Shown in pieces: positions 52,062 to 61,600 of a stretch of 64,000 nt of DNA. The stretch comes from Phycisphaerae bacterium (GTDB lineage: Bacteria > Planctomycetota > Phycisphaerae > Tepidisphaerales > Tepidisphaeraceae). The notes beneath the pieces are model-generated. The model had not been told where the DNA came from, did no database searches, and saw only the letters and a program-made list of their open reading frames with translations. The first letter of the stretch is position 1, and every line of letters starts with the position of its first letter. A program made the translations under genes and the position numbers. The DNA lies in contig BPJO01000012.1 of NCBI GenBank assembly GCA_026004655.1, positions 1-64,000 of the forward strand. The letters are read 5' to 3'.

Positions 52062-55000
52062 GTGGAACAGGTGTCTGTCGATTCAGAAAAAAATTCTTTT
52101 GCTGTCGAGGGAAAAAAAACGCAGAACCCCTTTCCCGGGAGGTTTGATCCGGAGTTTCGGAGAAAACGGGTCCCGGCTATGGAATTTCCGCCGGAGCTTC
52201 CGGTTGTTCAAAAGCGTCAGGAGATTGCCCGCGCGATTATGGAGCACCCCGTTTTGATCGTATGCGGGGAAACCGGGTCCGGGAAAACCACTCAATTACC
52301 CAAAATCTGTCTGGAGGTCGGACGGGGTTTAAACGGTTGGATCGGACATACCCAGCCTCGTCGGGTCGCTGCCCGGACGGTCGCCCAACGAATCGCCGAG
52401 GAAATGAACGAACCTCTCGGACAAAGCGTCGGATACAAAATCCGTTTTAACGACGTGACCCGTCCTCAAACGTTCATCAAGCTCATGACCGACGGAATCC
52501 TCCTGGCCGAGACCCGGTCGGATCCCGAGTTGCGTCAATATGACACCATCATCATCGATGAAGCCCACGAACGATCGTTGAATATCGACTTCCTCCTCGG
52601 ATATCTCAAAAGGCTCGTACCCCGCAGACCTGATCTCAAGCTCATCATCACCAGCGCGACGATCGATCCTAAACGGTTCAGTCGACATTTTTGGAACGCT
52701 CCGATCATCGAAGTCAGTGGTCGAACCTATCCGGTATCGGTGATTTATCGTCCGTTGTCGGTGGACGAACGGTCGAACGATGACGCTGACACTTCGTTTG
52801 TGACCGATGACGCGGATCTGACCGAGATCCAAGGAATCCAAAATGCTATCGGTGAGTTGTGGTCCTTGCCTTCCGGTCCGGGGGATACGTTGGTATTTCT
52901 TCCGACGGAACGAGACATCCGTGAAACGGCTGAGGCATTGGAACAATCCGGTCTGCAAGCCGACATCCTGCCTTTGTTTTCCCGTCTGAGTCTGTCGGAT
53001 CAGATGCGTGTTTTTCACCCGGACGGGAAACGACCCCGGATCATTCTGTCGACGAATGTAGCAGAGACGTCGGTGACCGTTCCGGGAATCCGGTATGTGG
53101 TCGATGTGGGACTGGCACGGATTTCTCGTTATAACGCACGGACGCGGGTTCAGAGGCTTCCGATCGAGCCGATTTCCCGGGCCTCTGCCGATCAGCGCAA
53201 AGGACGATGCGGTCGTGTCAGTGAGGGTGTGTGTGTTCGGTTATATTCGGAATCGGACTACCTGGGCAGACCCCCGTTTACAGACCCGGAGATCCTTCGA
53301 ACGAATCTGGCGTCGGTCATTCTGCAGATGAAGTGGCTGCGATTGGGAACGGTTCAGGAGTTTCCGTTTATTGATCCCCCGGATTACAGGCAGGTACGGG
53401 ACGGGTTGACGACCCTGCACGAACTCGGGGCGATTGATGAGAAAGAGGATCTGACACCGATCGGTCGACGTCTGGCCCGGTTGCCGGTGGACCCGAGGAT
53501 CGGACGAATGATCGTGTCAGCCCAAGACGAAAATTGTCTGGAGGAAGTCCTCGTGATAGCCGCGGCGTTGAGTGTTTCGGACGTGCGTGAACGTCCAATG
53601 GAAGCACAGGACGCTGCGGATCAGGCCCACGCGAAGTTCAAAGACGATCAGTCGGACTTCATCTCCCTCTTGAAGTTATGGTACGGGATGCACCAAAGAC
53701 AGGCGGAACTGTCCAACAACCAGTTCCGCAAGTGGTGTCGAGCTAATTTTCTGTCGTACATGCGGTACCGGGAATGGGTGGACATCCACCAGCAGTTGTG
53801 TCAGATGATGCAGGTTCGTCCGTGGGAAGATCGCAGCGGATCGATCCGTCCGATTGCCAAACCCGGGACCGAATGGTTGTCGCAGACGGTTCGGGACCGG
53901 ATCCATCGGGCGTTGCTTACGGGGTTGTTGAGTCATCTTGCGGTGAAGGTAGACGCGTCGGGGTATACCGGCGCCCGAGGATCGAAGGTCCAACTGTGGC
54001 CTGGTTCGGCGTTATTCAAAGCACGTCCGTCCTGGGTGATGGCTGCGGAGCTGGTCGAGACAACGAGACTGTACGCGCGAACCATCGGACCGGTTCGAAC
54101 CGAATGGATCGAGCGGGTCGCTTCTCATCTGTTGACAAGATCATATAGCGACCCGCATTGGCACGAAGCAACGGCGTGCGTTCGGGCGTACGAAAAGGTG
54201 ATGCTTTTCGGTCTTGTTTTGGTCGAACGAAGACCTGTTCATCTTGGCCCGATCGATCCGGTGACGTCGAGGCAGGTGTTTATTCAGCACGCACTGGTCG
54301 AAAATGATTTTCGAACCGATCATCCTGCACTTCTGAAAAACCGGGAGCGGATCCGGTGGATCGAAAGCTGGCAAAGAAAACTAAGGCGTCAGGATCTTCT
54401 GACCGATGCGGGAACAAGGTTCGCATTCTTTGATGCCCGGATCCCGCATCATGTGTATTCCGGTTCGACCTTCGACAAATGGTCACGTCGGGGTCGGGGA
54501 AGTAATTCACACGAGTTGGAGCTGGGAGATGAGCACCTGTTTCGAGGGATTGAATCTGCCGGTTCAAAGACCGGACCCGACCGATCCACGCCAGATCCCG
54601 ACGTTGGGACCTCGGTCGAGAATTGGCCGAGTCTGAAAACCATCGCCGAAACCAGTCGATGGGTTCAGATGAGTTTTCCGGACACCTGGGAAGTCGAAGG
54701 GATGAAGCTTCCGCTGGTGTATAAGGATGAACCGGGTGAAGAGGATGACGGGATAACGGTGGTTGTACCCTTGAATGCGTTGTCTCAGATCCCGGATACG
54801 CGATCCGAATGGTTGGTTCCGGGGATGGTTCGGGCGAAGATCGATGCGTTAATCCGATCACTACCCAAAAAGTTGCGGACGATGTTTGTCCCCGTCAATG
54901 AAACAGCCGAGCGGGTGGAGCGATCGTTGGGGGGATTCGGGGTCGGTTCGTTGACGGATCAGGTGGCGGGGGTGTTGTGGAAAATGAGCGGGCAACCGGT

Positions 55001-56045
55001 GCGTCGGGAGGATTTTCAGACCGAATCGATCCCGCCTTATTTGAAGATGAACTTCCGGGTGGTGGGAAGTCGGTCAGAAGTTTTAGCAGAATCACGGGAT
55101 CTGATTCAGCTGCGGGCGAAGTTGGGGCAGAAATTGCGACAAACGTTTTCAACCCTTCCGGACCCGACCTACACCCGGGATAATTTGACGCAATGGGATT
55201 TTCCGGATCTTCCGGAACGGGTCACGGTCGAGCATTCGGGGGCGATTCTACAGGGATATCCGACGTTGATCGATCAGGGTACGAGTGTTTCATTGAGACT
55301 TTTGGATTCTGCGGAGACGTCCGCAGCGTTGATGCCCGCCGGGTTACGCAGACTTTTCATGGTTCAGACTTCCAAAGAGCTTCGTCAGGTCTTACGTGAC
55401 TTGCCGGGATTGGAACAGTTGAGGCTGAACTATCATCCGTTCGGAACCGGTGAAGAACTGATGGAAGATCTGATGTCCCTGACAGCAGATCGGTCTTTTT
55501 TTGCCGGAAGTCCTGCGGTACGAACCCGAAACGATTTTGCCCATCAGGCCGGTCAGGCATGGAAGCGTCTTTATGAGGTTTCCCGGTCTCTCGGAAAACT
55601 GTCGGGCGAGATTCTTGAACTTTATCGTCGTCTCGATCCGGTGTTGCAAAGGGATTATCCTCCGTTGCTGGTCGAAAGTATCGATGACATGCGTTGTCAG
55701 TTGCGGATGTTAATGCCTAGACGGTTTCTGACCGTTCTGCCTGCGGAGAAACTGGAACTGCTCCCGAAATACCTTCGGGGGATCGATCTTCGGTTAACCC
55801 GACTGACCAATGCAGGTCTGGCCAGGGATTTGAACGGTTTGACGGTCATTCGTCCTTTGGTGCAACAGTATCTGGACCGTCGAAAGAAACAGGCCCAACG
55901 GGGTATGACCGACCCGGTCCTGGAAGAATATCGGTGGCTGCTCGAAGAGTTTCGGATTCAACTATTTGCACAGGAGCTCAAGACATCCGTTCCCGTATCG
56001 ATCAAACGACTCGAACAGGTCTGGCAACGGGTCAAGCAGGCCTGA
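52062..56045 (+). CDS. hrpA: ATP-dependent RNA helicase HrpA
   Basis: 1327 residues from a GTG codon, the usual size for bacterial HrpA. DEAH/RHA-type helicase motifs are complete: Walker A CGETGSGKTT (about residues 69-78), TQPRRVAART (motif Ia), DEAH in IIIDEAHERSLN, SAT in LIITSATIDPKRF, STNVAETSVTVPG (motif V) and QRKGRCGRVSEG (motif VI). The helicase-associated and OB-fold domains and the long C-terminal DUF3418 region follow. HrpA-type enzymes unwind RNA and help rescue collided ribosomes in E. coli. A Ser/Asp-rich stretch near residues 820-870 seems to be a loose linker. No frame break is seen in its 4 kb. It is followed by the U32 peptidase gene 100 bp downstream. Confidence 0.95.
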   Translation: MEQVSVDSEKNSFAVEGKKTQNPFPGRFDPEFRRKRVPAMEFPPELPVVQKRQEIARAIMEHPVLIVCGETGSGKTTQLPKICLEVGRGLNGWIGHTQPRRVAARTVAQRIAEEMNEPLGQSVGYKIRFNDVTRPQTFIKLMTDGILLAETRSDPELRQYDTIIIDEAHERSLNIDFLLGYLKRLVPRRPDLKLIITSATIDPKRFSRHFWNAPIIEVSGRTYPVSVIYRPLSVDERSNDDADTSFVTDDADLTEIQGIQNAIGELWSLPSGPGDTLVFLPTERDIRETAEALEQSGLQADILPLFSRLSLSDQMRVFHPDGKRPRIILSTNVAETSVTVPGIRYVVDVGLARISRYNARTRVQRLPIEPISRASADQRKGRCGRVSEGVCVRLYSESDYLGRPPFTDPEILRTNLASVILQMKWLRLGTVQEFPFIDPPDYRQVRDGLTTLHELGAIDEKEDLTPIGRRLARLPVDPRIGRMIVSAQDENCLEEVLVIAAALSVSDVRERPMEAQDAADQAHAKFKDDQSDFISLLKLWYGMHQRQAELSNNQFRKWCRANFLSYMRYREWVDIHQQLCQMMQVRPWEDRSGSIRPIAKPGTEWLSQTVRDRIHRALLTGLLSHLAVKVDASGYTGARGSKVQLWPGSALFKARPSWVMAAELVETTRLYARTIGPVRTEWIERVASHLLTRSYSDPHWHEATACVRAYEKVMLFGLVLVERRPVHLGPIDPVTSRQVFIQHALVENDFRTDHPALLKNRERIRWIESWQRKLRRQDLLTDAGTRFAFFDARIPHHVYSGSTFDKWSRRGRGSNSHELELGDEHLFRGIESAGSKTGPDRSTPDPDVGTSVENWPSLKTIAETSRWVQMSFPDTWEVEGMKLPLVYKDEPGEEDDGITVVVPLNALSQIPDTRSEWLVPGMVRAKIDALIRSLPKKLRTMFVPVNETAERVERSLGGFGVGSLTDQVAGVLWKMSGQPVRREDFQTESIPPYLKMNFRVVGSRSEVLAESRDLIQLRAKLGQKLRQTFSTLPDPTYTRDNLTQWDFPDLPERVTVEHSGAILQGYPTLIDQGTSVSLRLLDSAETSAALMPAGLRRLFMVQTSKELRQVLRDLPGLEQLRLNYHPFGTGEELMEDLMSLTADRSFFAGSPAVRTRNDFAHQAGQAWKRLYEVSRSLGKLSGEILELYRRLDPVLQRDYPPLLVESIDDMRCQLRMLMPRRFLTVLPAEKLELLPKYLRGIDLRLTRLTNAGLARDLNGLTVIRPLVQQYLDRRKKQAQRGMTDPVLEEYRWLLEEFRIQLFAQELKTSVPVSIKRLEQVWQRVKQA

Positions 56046-56109
56046 CACGGGGTCGTCACCCCTCATGAGTTTGTGGTATCCTGGCTACGACCGTGGGTAG
56101 AAAATCGTT

Positions 56110-56124
56110 GACAGATCATCTGTC
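56110..56124. promoter_or_regulatory. Perfect dyad GACAGAT-C-ATCTGTC upstream of U32 peptidase gene
   Basis: A 15-bp palindrome with one central base lies 21 bp before the peptidase ATG, just after a TTGACA hexamer that it partly overlaps. The position suits a repressor operator; the ligand is unknown. Confidence 0.5.
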
Positions 56125-56145
56125 GGTTGTGAAAAAGCGAATCCG

Positions 56146-58605
56146 ATGCCCGATGCAACGATCACACGTCCTGAATTACTGGCCCCAGCGGGTGACTGGG
56201 AGGCGATGCGCGCCGCCGTCGCCAACGGGGCCGATGCCGTTTATTTCGGACTAGAAACTTTCAATGCCCGATACCGGGCACACAACTTCACCACTGACGA
56301 ACTGCCTGAGGTGATGGATTATCTCCATCGTCATAATGTCAAAGGGTTTCTCACGTTCAATACGTTGATTTTCAGCAATGAGCTTGAACAAGCAGTCAAT
56401 TACATCCGCAAGATGGCCGAGGCGGGGGTTGATGCGGTCATCGTTCAGGATCTGGGAATCGCGAGACTGATTCATCAGATGGTCCCAACGCTGGCGATCC
56501 ACGGCAGCACACAGATGACCTTAACCGAAGCCCGTGGGATCGAGTTTGTTCGTCGGCTTGGTATTCAAAGGGTGGTGCTAGCCAGAGAATTGTCGATCGA
56601 GGAGATCCGAAAAATCGTCTCGGCGACCAACATGCCGGTGGAAGTGTTCGTTCATGGTGCATTGTGTGTGGCGTATTCGGGTCAATGTCTGACCAGCGAA
56701 TCGTTGGGAGGACGATCAGCTAACCGTGGGCATTGTGCCCAGGCTTGTCGGTTGCCTTACGATCTGGTGGTGGACGGTCAGACCAGAGATCTGGACGGAA
56801 TTAGCTATCTGGTGTCGCCTCAGGATCTGGCCGCGTATGACCTGGTCGGTAAGCTGATAGACCTGGGGGTGATCAGTTTCAAGATCGAAGGACGACTCAA
56901 GACCGCTCATTACGTGGCAGCTACCGCCAGGACATACCGAGACGCCATAGACGCAGCGCTTCAAGGCAGATCATTTCTCATTTCCTCTCAACAACGTGGA
57001 GACCTGGAACAGGTTTTTTCTCGTGGTCTTTCTCACGGCTTTTTGAACGGTGTGAATCACCAGCAACTCGTGCAGGGACGTTTTCCCAAGTCGCGGGGAA
57101 GACGATTCGGGAAAGTGATCGGTCATGCATCAACAGGTGTCCTGATTCGCCGGGAGTTTTCGGATGTCGATCTGAAACCGGGTGACGGAGTGGTGTTTGA
57201 TGAAGGACACCCCGAATCCGAAGAAACCGGTGGTCGCGTCTATGCGATCAAACCCCGTCCGAAAGACAGATGGCTGGTTGAACTGGGCAGAGACGTGCGT
57301 GTGCGTGAGATTCGTCCGGGGGCGATTGTCTGGAAAACCGACGACCCGTCCGTCCGAAAACGACTCGAACAGACCTTCGCACGAGATCGGGTGGTGCATC
57401 GAGTGAAGATCGACATGATTGTGCAAGCTCGGCAAGGCCAAGCCCTGGAATTAACCATCACCGATGGTGTGCATTCCCGGACGGTCCGGTCCGAATCGGT
57501 CCTGACCCGGGCTGATCACCACCCTGTTACCGAGCAATTACTTCGAGAGCAGCTCGGGTTGCTGTTGAACACACCGTTCGAGTTGCGTCATCTGACATGT
57601 CATATCGAGGGAAGTCCCTTTGTGCCCAAGTCGATCCTGACGAACCTGCGTCGACAGTCGGTCGAGGAACTGATCCGGGTCCGTCGTCGGGTGCATCCGA
57701 TCAGACCGGTGAGTTTTTCCGAACCGACCAAGAAAAACGTCTCCGAATCGGTCCCGGTTCGGCTTCATGTGATGGCTCGGACGGTGGAACAGGTCCAGGC
57801 CCTTATCGGGCTTTCGGAAAGACCGTCCACCATCTATTGTGATTTTGAAGATGTCCGACGCTACAAGATTGCCATCGAATTGTGTCGACAGGCAGGTCAA
57901 ACGATCGCGGTCGCGACCATGCGAATCATTAAACCCGGAGAAGAAGGTTGGTTGCAACACATTCTGGATTGTCAGCCGGACCAGATATTGGTCAGGAACC
58001 TGGCTTCGATCGAATTTTTCAGGGAAAAATCCCCGTCTTTGCCCCTGATCGGGGACTATTCATTAAACGTGTCGAATCATTTGACCGCAGAGATTTTCCG
58101 AGAAACGGGTTTGATACGGGTCGTGCCGAGCTATGACCTGAACTGGACACAGATGTCAGCAATGCTGACGCGATCGGATCCAGGGTTTTTCGAATGTGTG
58201 ATCCATCAGCATATGCCAATGTTCCACATGGAACATTGTGTGTTTGCGCACACGTTGAGTCAGGGGAAGGATTATCGGGATTGTGGTCGGCCTTGTGAAA
58301 AACATCAGGTTGACTTGCGAGATCGGATGGGTCAGCCACATCCGTTGATCCCCGATGCCGGGTGTCGCAACACGCTTTACAATGCCACGGCGCAATCGGG
58401 CGGGGAGTATATTCCACGGATGAAAGAATTGGGGGTTCGTCACTATCGTGTGGAGCTACTTCGTGAAAAACCTCACGAAGTTTTGCTTTTGGTACGACAG
58501 TATCAGGACATGGTGCACGGAAGGATCGAACCCCGATCGGCGGTACGGTCTTTACGGGTTCTAAACCAACTTGGCGTCACCCGGGGAACGTTGGACCGGG
58601 AATAA
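56146..58605 (+). CDS. U32 family peptidase / RlhA-type hydroxylation protein
   Basis: 819 residues, the long form with a C-terminal DUF3656 region. The U32 core is at the N-terminus: ELLAPAGDWEAMRAAVANGADAVYFG, VKGFLTFNTLIFSNELEQ, STQMTLTEARGIEFVRRLGI, and the signature EVFVHGALCVAYSGQCLTSE with SANRGHCAQACRLPY, whose Cys residues bind an iron-sulfur cluster in RlhA/TrhP proteins. Those relatives add hydroxyl groups to 23S rRNA C2501 or tRNA U34 using prephenate; peptidase activity is disputed. Further Cys near the C-terminus (CVFAHTLSQGKDYRDCGRPC) are also conserved in such long forms. Substrate here is unknown. A perfect dyad precedes the gene. Confidence 0.9.
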   Translation: MPDATITRPELLAPAGDWEAMRAAVANGADAVYFGLETFNARYRAHNFTTDELPEVMDYLHRHNVKGFLTFNTLIFSNELEQAVNYIRKMAEAGVDAVIVQDLGIARLIHQMVPTLAIHGSTQMTLTEARGIEFVRRLGIQRVVLARELSIEEIRKIVSATNMPVEVFVHGALCVAYSGQCLTSESLGGRSANRGHCAQACRLPYDLVVDGQTRDLDGISYLVSPQDLAAYDLVGKLIDLGVISFKIEGRLKTAHYVAATARTYRDAIDAALQGRSFLISSQQRGDLEQVFSRGLSHGFLNGVNHQQLVQGRFPKSRGRRFGKVIGHASTGVLIRREFSDVDLKPGDGVVFDEGHPESEETGGRVYAIKPRPKDRWLVELGRDVRVREIRPGAIVWKTDDPSVRKRLEQTFARDRVVHRVKIDMIVQARQGQALELTITDGVHSRTVRSESVLTRADHHPVTEQLLREQLGLLLNTPFELRHLTCHIEGSPFVPKSILTNLRRQSVEELIRVRRRVHPIRPVSFSEPTKKNVSESVPVRLHVMARTVEQVQALIGLSERPSTIYCDFEDVRRYKIAIELCRQAGQTIAVATMRIIKPGEEGWLQHILDCQPDQILVRNLASIEFFREKSPSLPLIGDYSLNVSNHLTAEIFRETGLIRVVPSYDLNWTQMSAMLTRSDPGFFECVIHQHMPMFHMEHCVFAHTLSQGKDYRDCGRPCEKHQVDLRDRMGQPHPLIPDAGCRNTLYNATAQSGGEYIPRMKELGVRHYRVELLREKPHEVLLLVRQYQDMVHGRIEPRSAVRSLRVLNQLGVTRGTLDRE

Positions 58606-58633
58606 GGGTGGTTATCAACCAGTCCGATCGATT

Positions 58634-61600
58634 TCACTGTTTAGCCCGTCTTCCAAAACGGATCACGACCCGACCTTGAGAGGAATCAGGATCGACCGAG
58701 GCTGTGGGTCGCGGACCGGAGACACGGTCGGGGATCTGTTTGACGCCCGAATCGAGGATCGGCTGACGGATGGTGGAGAGTCGCCAACGGGCCAGTTCCA
58801 GGGCTGCGGATTTGGTTCGACGTTCCGAATCCCGGTCCGCGCCCGGACGAATCAGTTCGAATGCATTATCCAGTGCGTCTTCGGTTTGGGATAACTTTTC
58901 TGACACCGACTGGAGTTGTCCCTGCAGTTGTGTGGCCCAATCCTGATCCTGACCGGACATTGCGAGACGAAACTGGGTGGACAATTCTACAAGTTGTTTT
59001 TGAAGGTCATGTTTTTGTTTTCTTAAACGTGTTGCCAAGGCAGCTGCGTCAGCGGGATCGGGGTTTGCCCGTTGATTGACCAGGTCATAATCCGATGAAC
59101 CAAGTCGGTGCTCTAGCGTGATCTGGAGAGTCGGGTCCTTTCGCAGACGGTCAATAATCGTATCGATTTGAAGGATCTGATCCGGGGTGAGTGTGGATTC
59201 GCCTGGTTCAAACTCGATCACGACCGGCGAAAGATCTTTTTCCGTACTCAAGTCGATTCCGACCAACGAAAGTGCCTTGGCAGGAACTGCGGCAAAGGCC
59301 TTGAGGAGTTGTGCGCCAACCGACCCGGTTGCCGAGCGGATGATCGTTCCGACATCCAGTTGTCCGGTTTTGTAAGAGACTTTGGTCGGCAAAGACAAAG
59401 CCCCGTCGGCATCTTCCGCGGTGACAATCAGTACGTCCAACGGGGCCGGCGCCGCCGATAACTGGAACAATCGGGTCAATTTCCCGTCCGGAGAATCCTT
59501 AATCCGGATCGAGTTCAGTGTCGGAAAAAGTCTGGCTTCGAACGTGTCTGAGCCGTCCATGCGCACGTCGGCAGAAAAATCGAGCGTTCCCTGACCGATT
59601 TCGATCCCGATCTGTTGCGCGATTCCTCGGACCGATCGCAAATCCCAACCGCTTAGAGAGGTTTTGAGCCACCCTTTGGGTTGGGGATAAACCTGCAGCA
59701 AACCGCTGGCCATGAACTGGGCAAACAATTCCCGGGGCGTCGTTTGTGATCCGTCCGGATTGAAAAAGGGGACTTTCCCGGATTCGGCAAAGACGCTGAA
59801 CCGGACGGGTAAATCCTGTCGGAAGGCACGGGTGGTCAGTCCTTTGATTTCCAGATCGAGATTGGTGAATGGGAGTCGCGTCAAGGGAGTGCCTACTCGG
59901 TCTTCGATCAGGAAATCGCATCCGGAAACCGTGAGGGTCTGGATCGTCAAATCGGAAAATGATTGATCGACCGCTTGAACAACCTCGGTGGTATCTTGAG
60001 AGACGCTGGGAGGAGTTTCTTCAGCCCCAGCGGGAATCGGTTCGGGCGGATTCTCCGGTTGAGCACCCGTCGGTAACCGGTACGTCATCCCGGCCAGGTG
60101 AATACCCGCTTGGTCACGCCACAGATGGGCCGACGGTCGAACGATGTCCACGGTTTTGATGGTCAACTGGGTGGGATTTTGAGAAATTCGCAACTGCTCG
60201 ACATTAATCTGTTCGACTCCCAACAGAGGATTTGGTTGATCGGCTTCGGTCAGATAGGTATCGCGGACCTGCAGGCTGCGAGCGCCGATGTCACGCGTCA
60301 GATCGATCCCGAACCATCCTCTACGCGAGAACATCAACTGCGTATCGATCTGGGAGGTGAAACGTCCATTGGTTAATCCGGAACCGTCGATGGTATTCGC
60401 CAAGGAGGGTAAAAGTCCGGTGATCTGGTTCCCGCGGATTCCGTCGATGTCCATCCGAATGCCCGCCTGCGGTTCGGCGGAGAAGGGCTGGAGCGTTGCC
60501 CGGACAACGACCGAATCGACCAGATTCTGCACACGGGTTTGAAGACGGATCGTGAACGGTGGTTGCTGCTCGGGTTTGTCTCCCAAAAGTCGAATGTCCT
60601 GCCCACTGACCGAGAGTTGACGGATTGACAACGGATAGACCATGCCGGGGGTTTGAAGGCTTAGTTCGTCGGCCCCGAGGTCTAGTTTTTTAACGGAAAC
60701 CAACGGAGCGGTTTGTTTGGCTGCCTGAATGAGTTGATCGACATCCAGTGATTGCCCGGACGGTGGTTGAATCGGAGACGCAGGCTTGGTGATAACCACG
60801 CCAGGGGATGAGTCTTGACCCAACAAAGCGAAGGGCAAAACCCATCCCTGATCGGTTTTCTCAACCCGGACGGTAAGCCCTTTGGTAGAAATTTGTTCGA
60901 CATCCACCACTTTTCCGGGCAAGTCGATCCGATTGACCTGAAGTCGGGCTTGATCCAGGGAAAATGCCGGCGGAACATCCGCATCAGGCCGGATCACGAT
61001 ATCCTTGGCAGTCAGGTCCAACCGAGAGCCGCCTTGAGGGTGCTTTTGGATCTCGATTCCCAACGACGCACCGAACGTGTTGCGATCGCCATTCAAACGA
61101 GTCCCGGTCGGTAGATAAGGCGTAAGTAACTCGCCACCGATGCCCTGACCTTGAACCCGGACCTGCAAGGTCTGATGATCGGGGGCTGCCCGGAGGGTTC
61201 CACGGGCATTCATCTTTTCAACGACCCCGGGCAAATCAAGGTCAAGATCAAACGCCGCCGGTTCCGAATCCGTCCCGACCGTCGCATTTTGCACCGACAG
61301 GGATAGACGTGGTTTCAGCGTGATTGCAGGACGGACCGACCGGTCAACGAAGGTCAGTTCCGCCGAATCCAGCTTCAGATTCTGCAATCGCAAAACGACA
61401 GGCAGATCCAGGCTCAGTTCGGAAGGAAACGGCGGGGCTGTGGGATCCGCAGGCGGAGGGGGCGGCGCGTCAACAGGTGTGATCCGTTTCATTCCCCCGA
61501 TGATCAGATCCCCTTGTTCGTCGCGTTGGACCTGAACCGACGGTCGATCAATCACCAAACCCTGAACCGAAACCGTCTGCCCGTGAAAAAGAGCCTGGTT

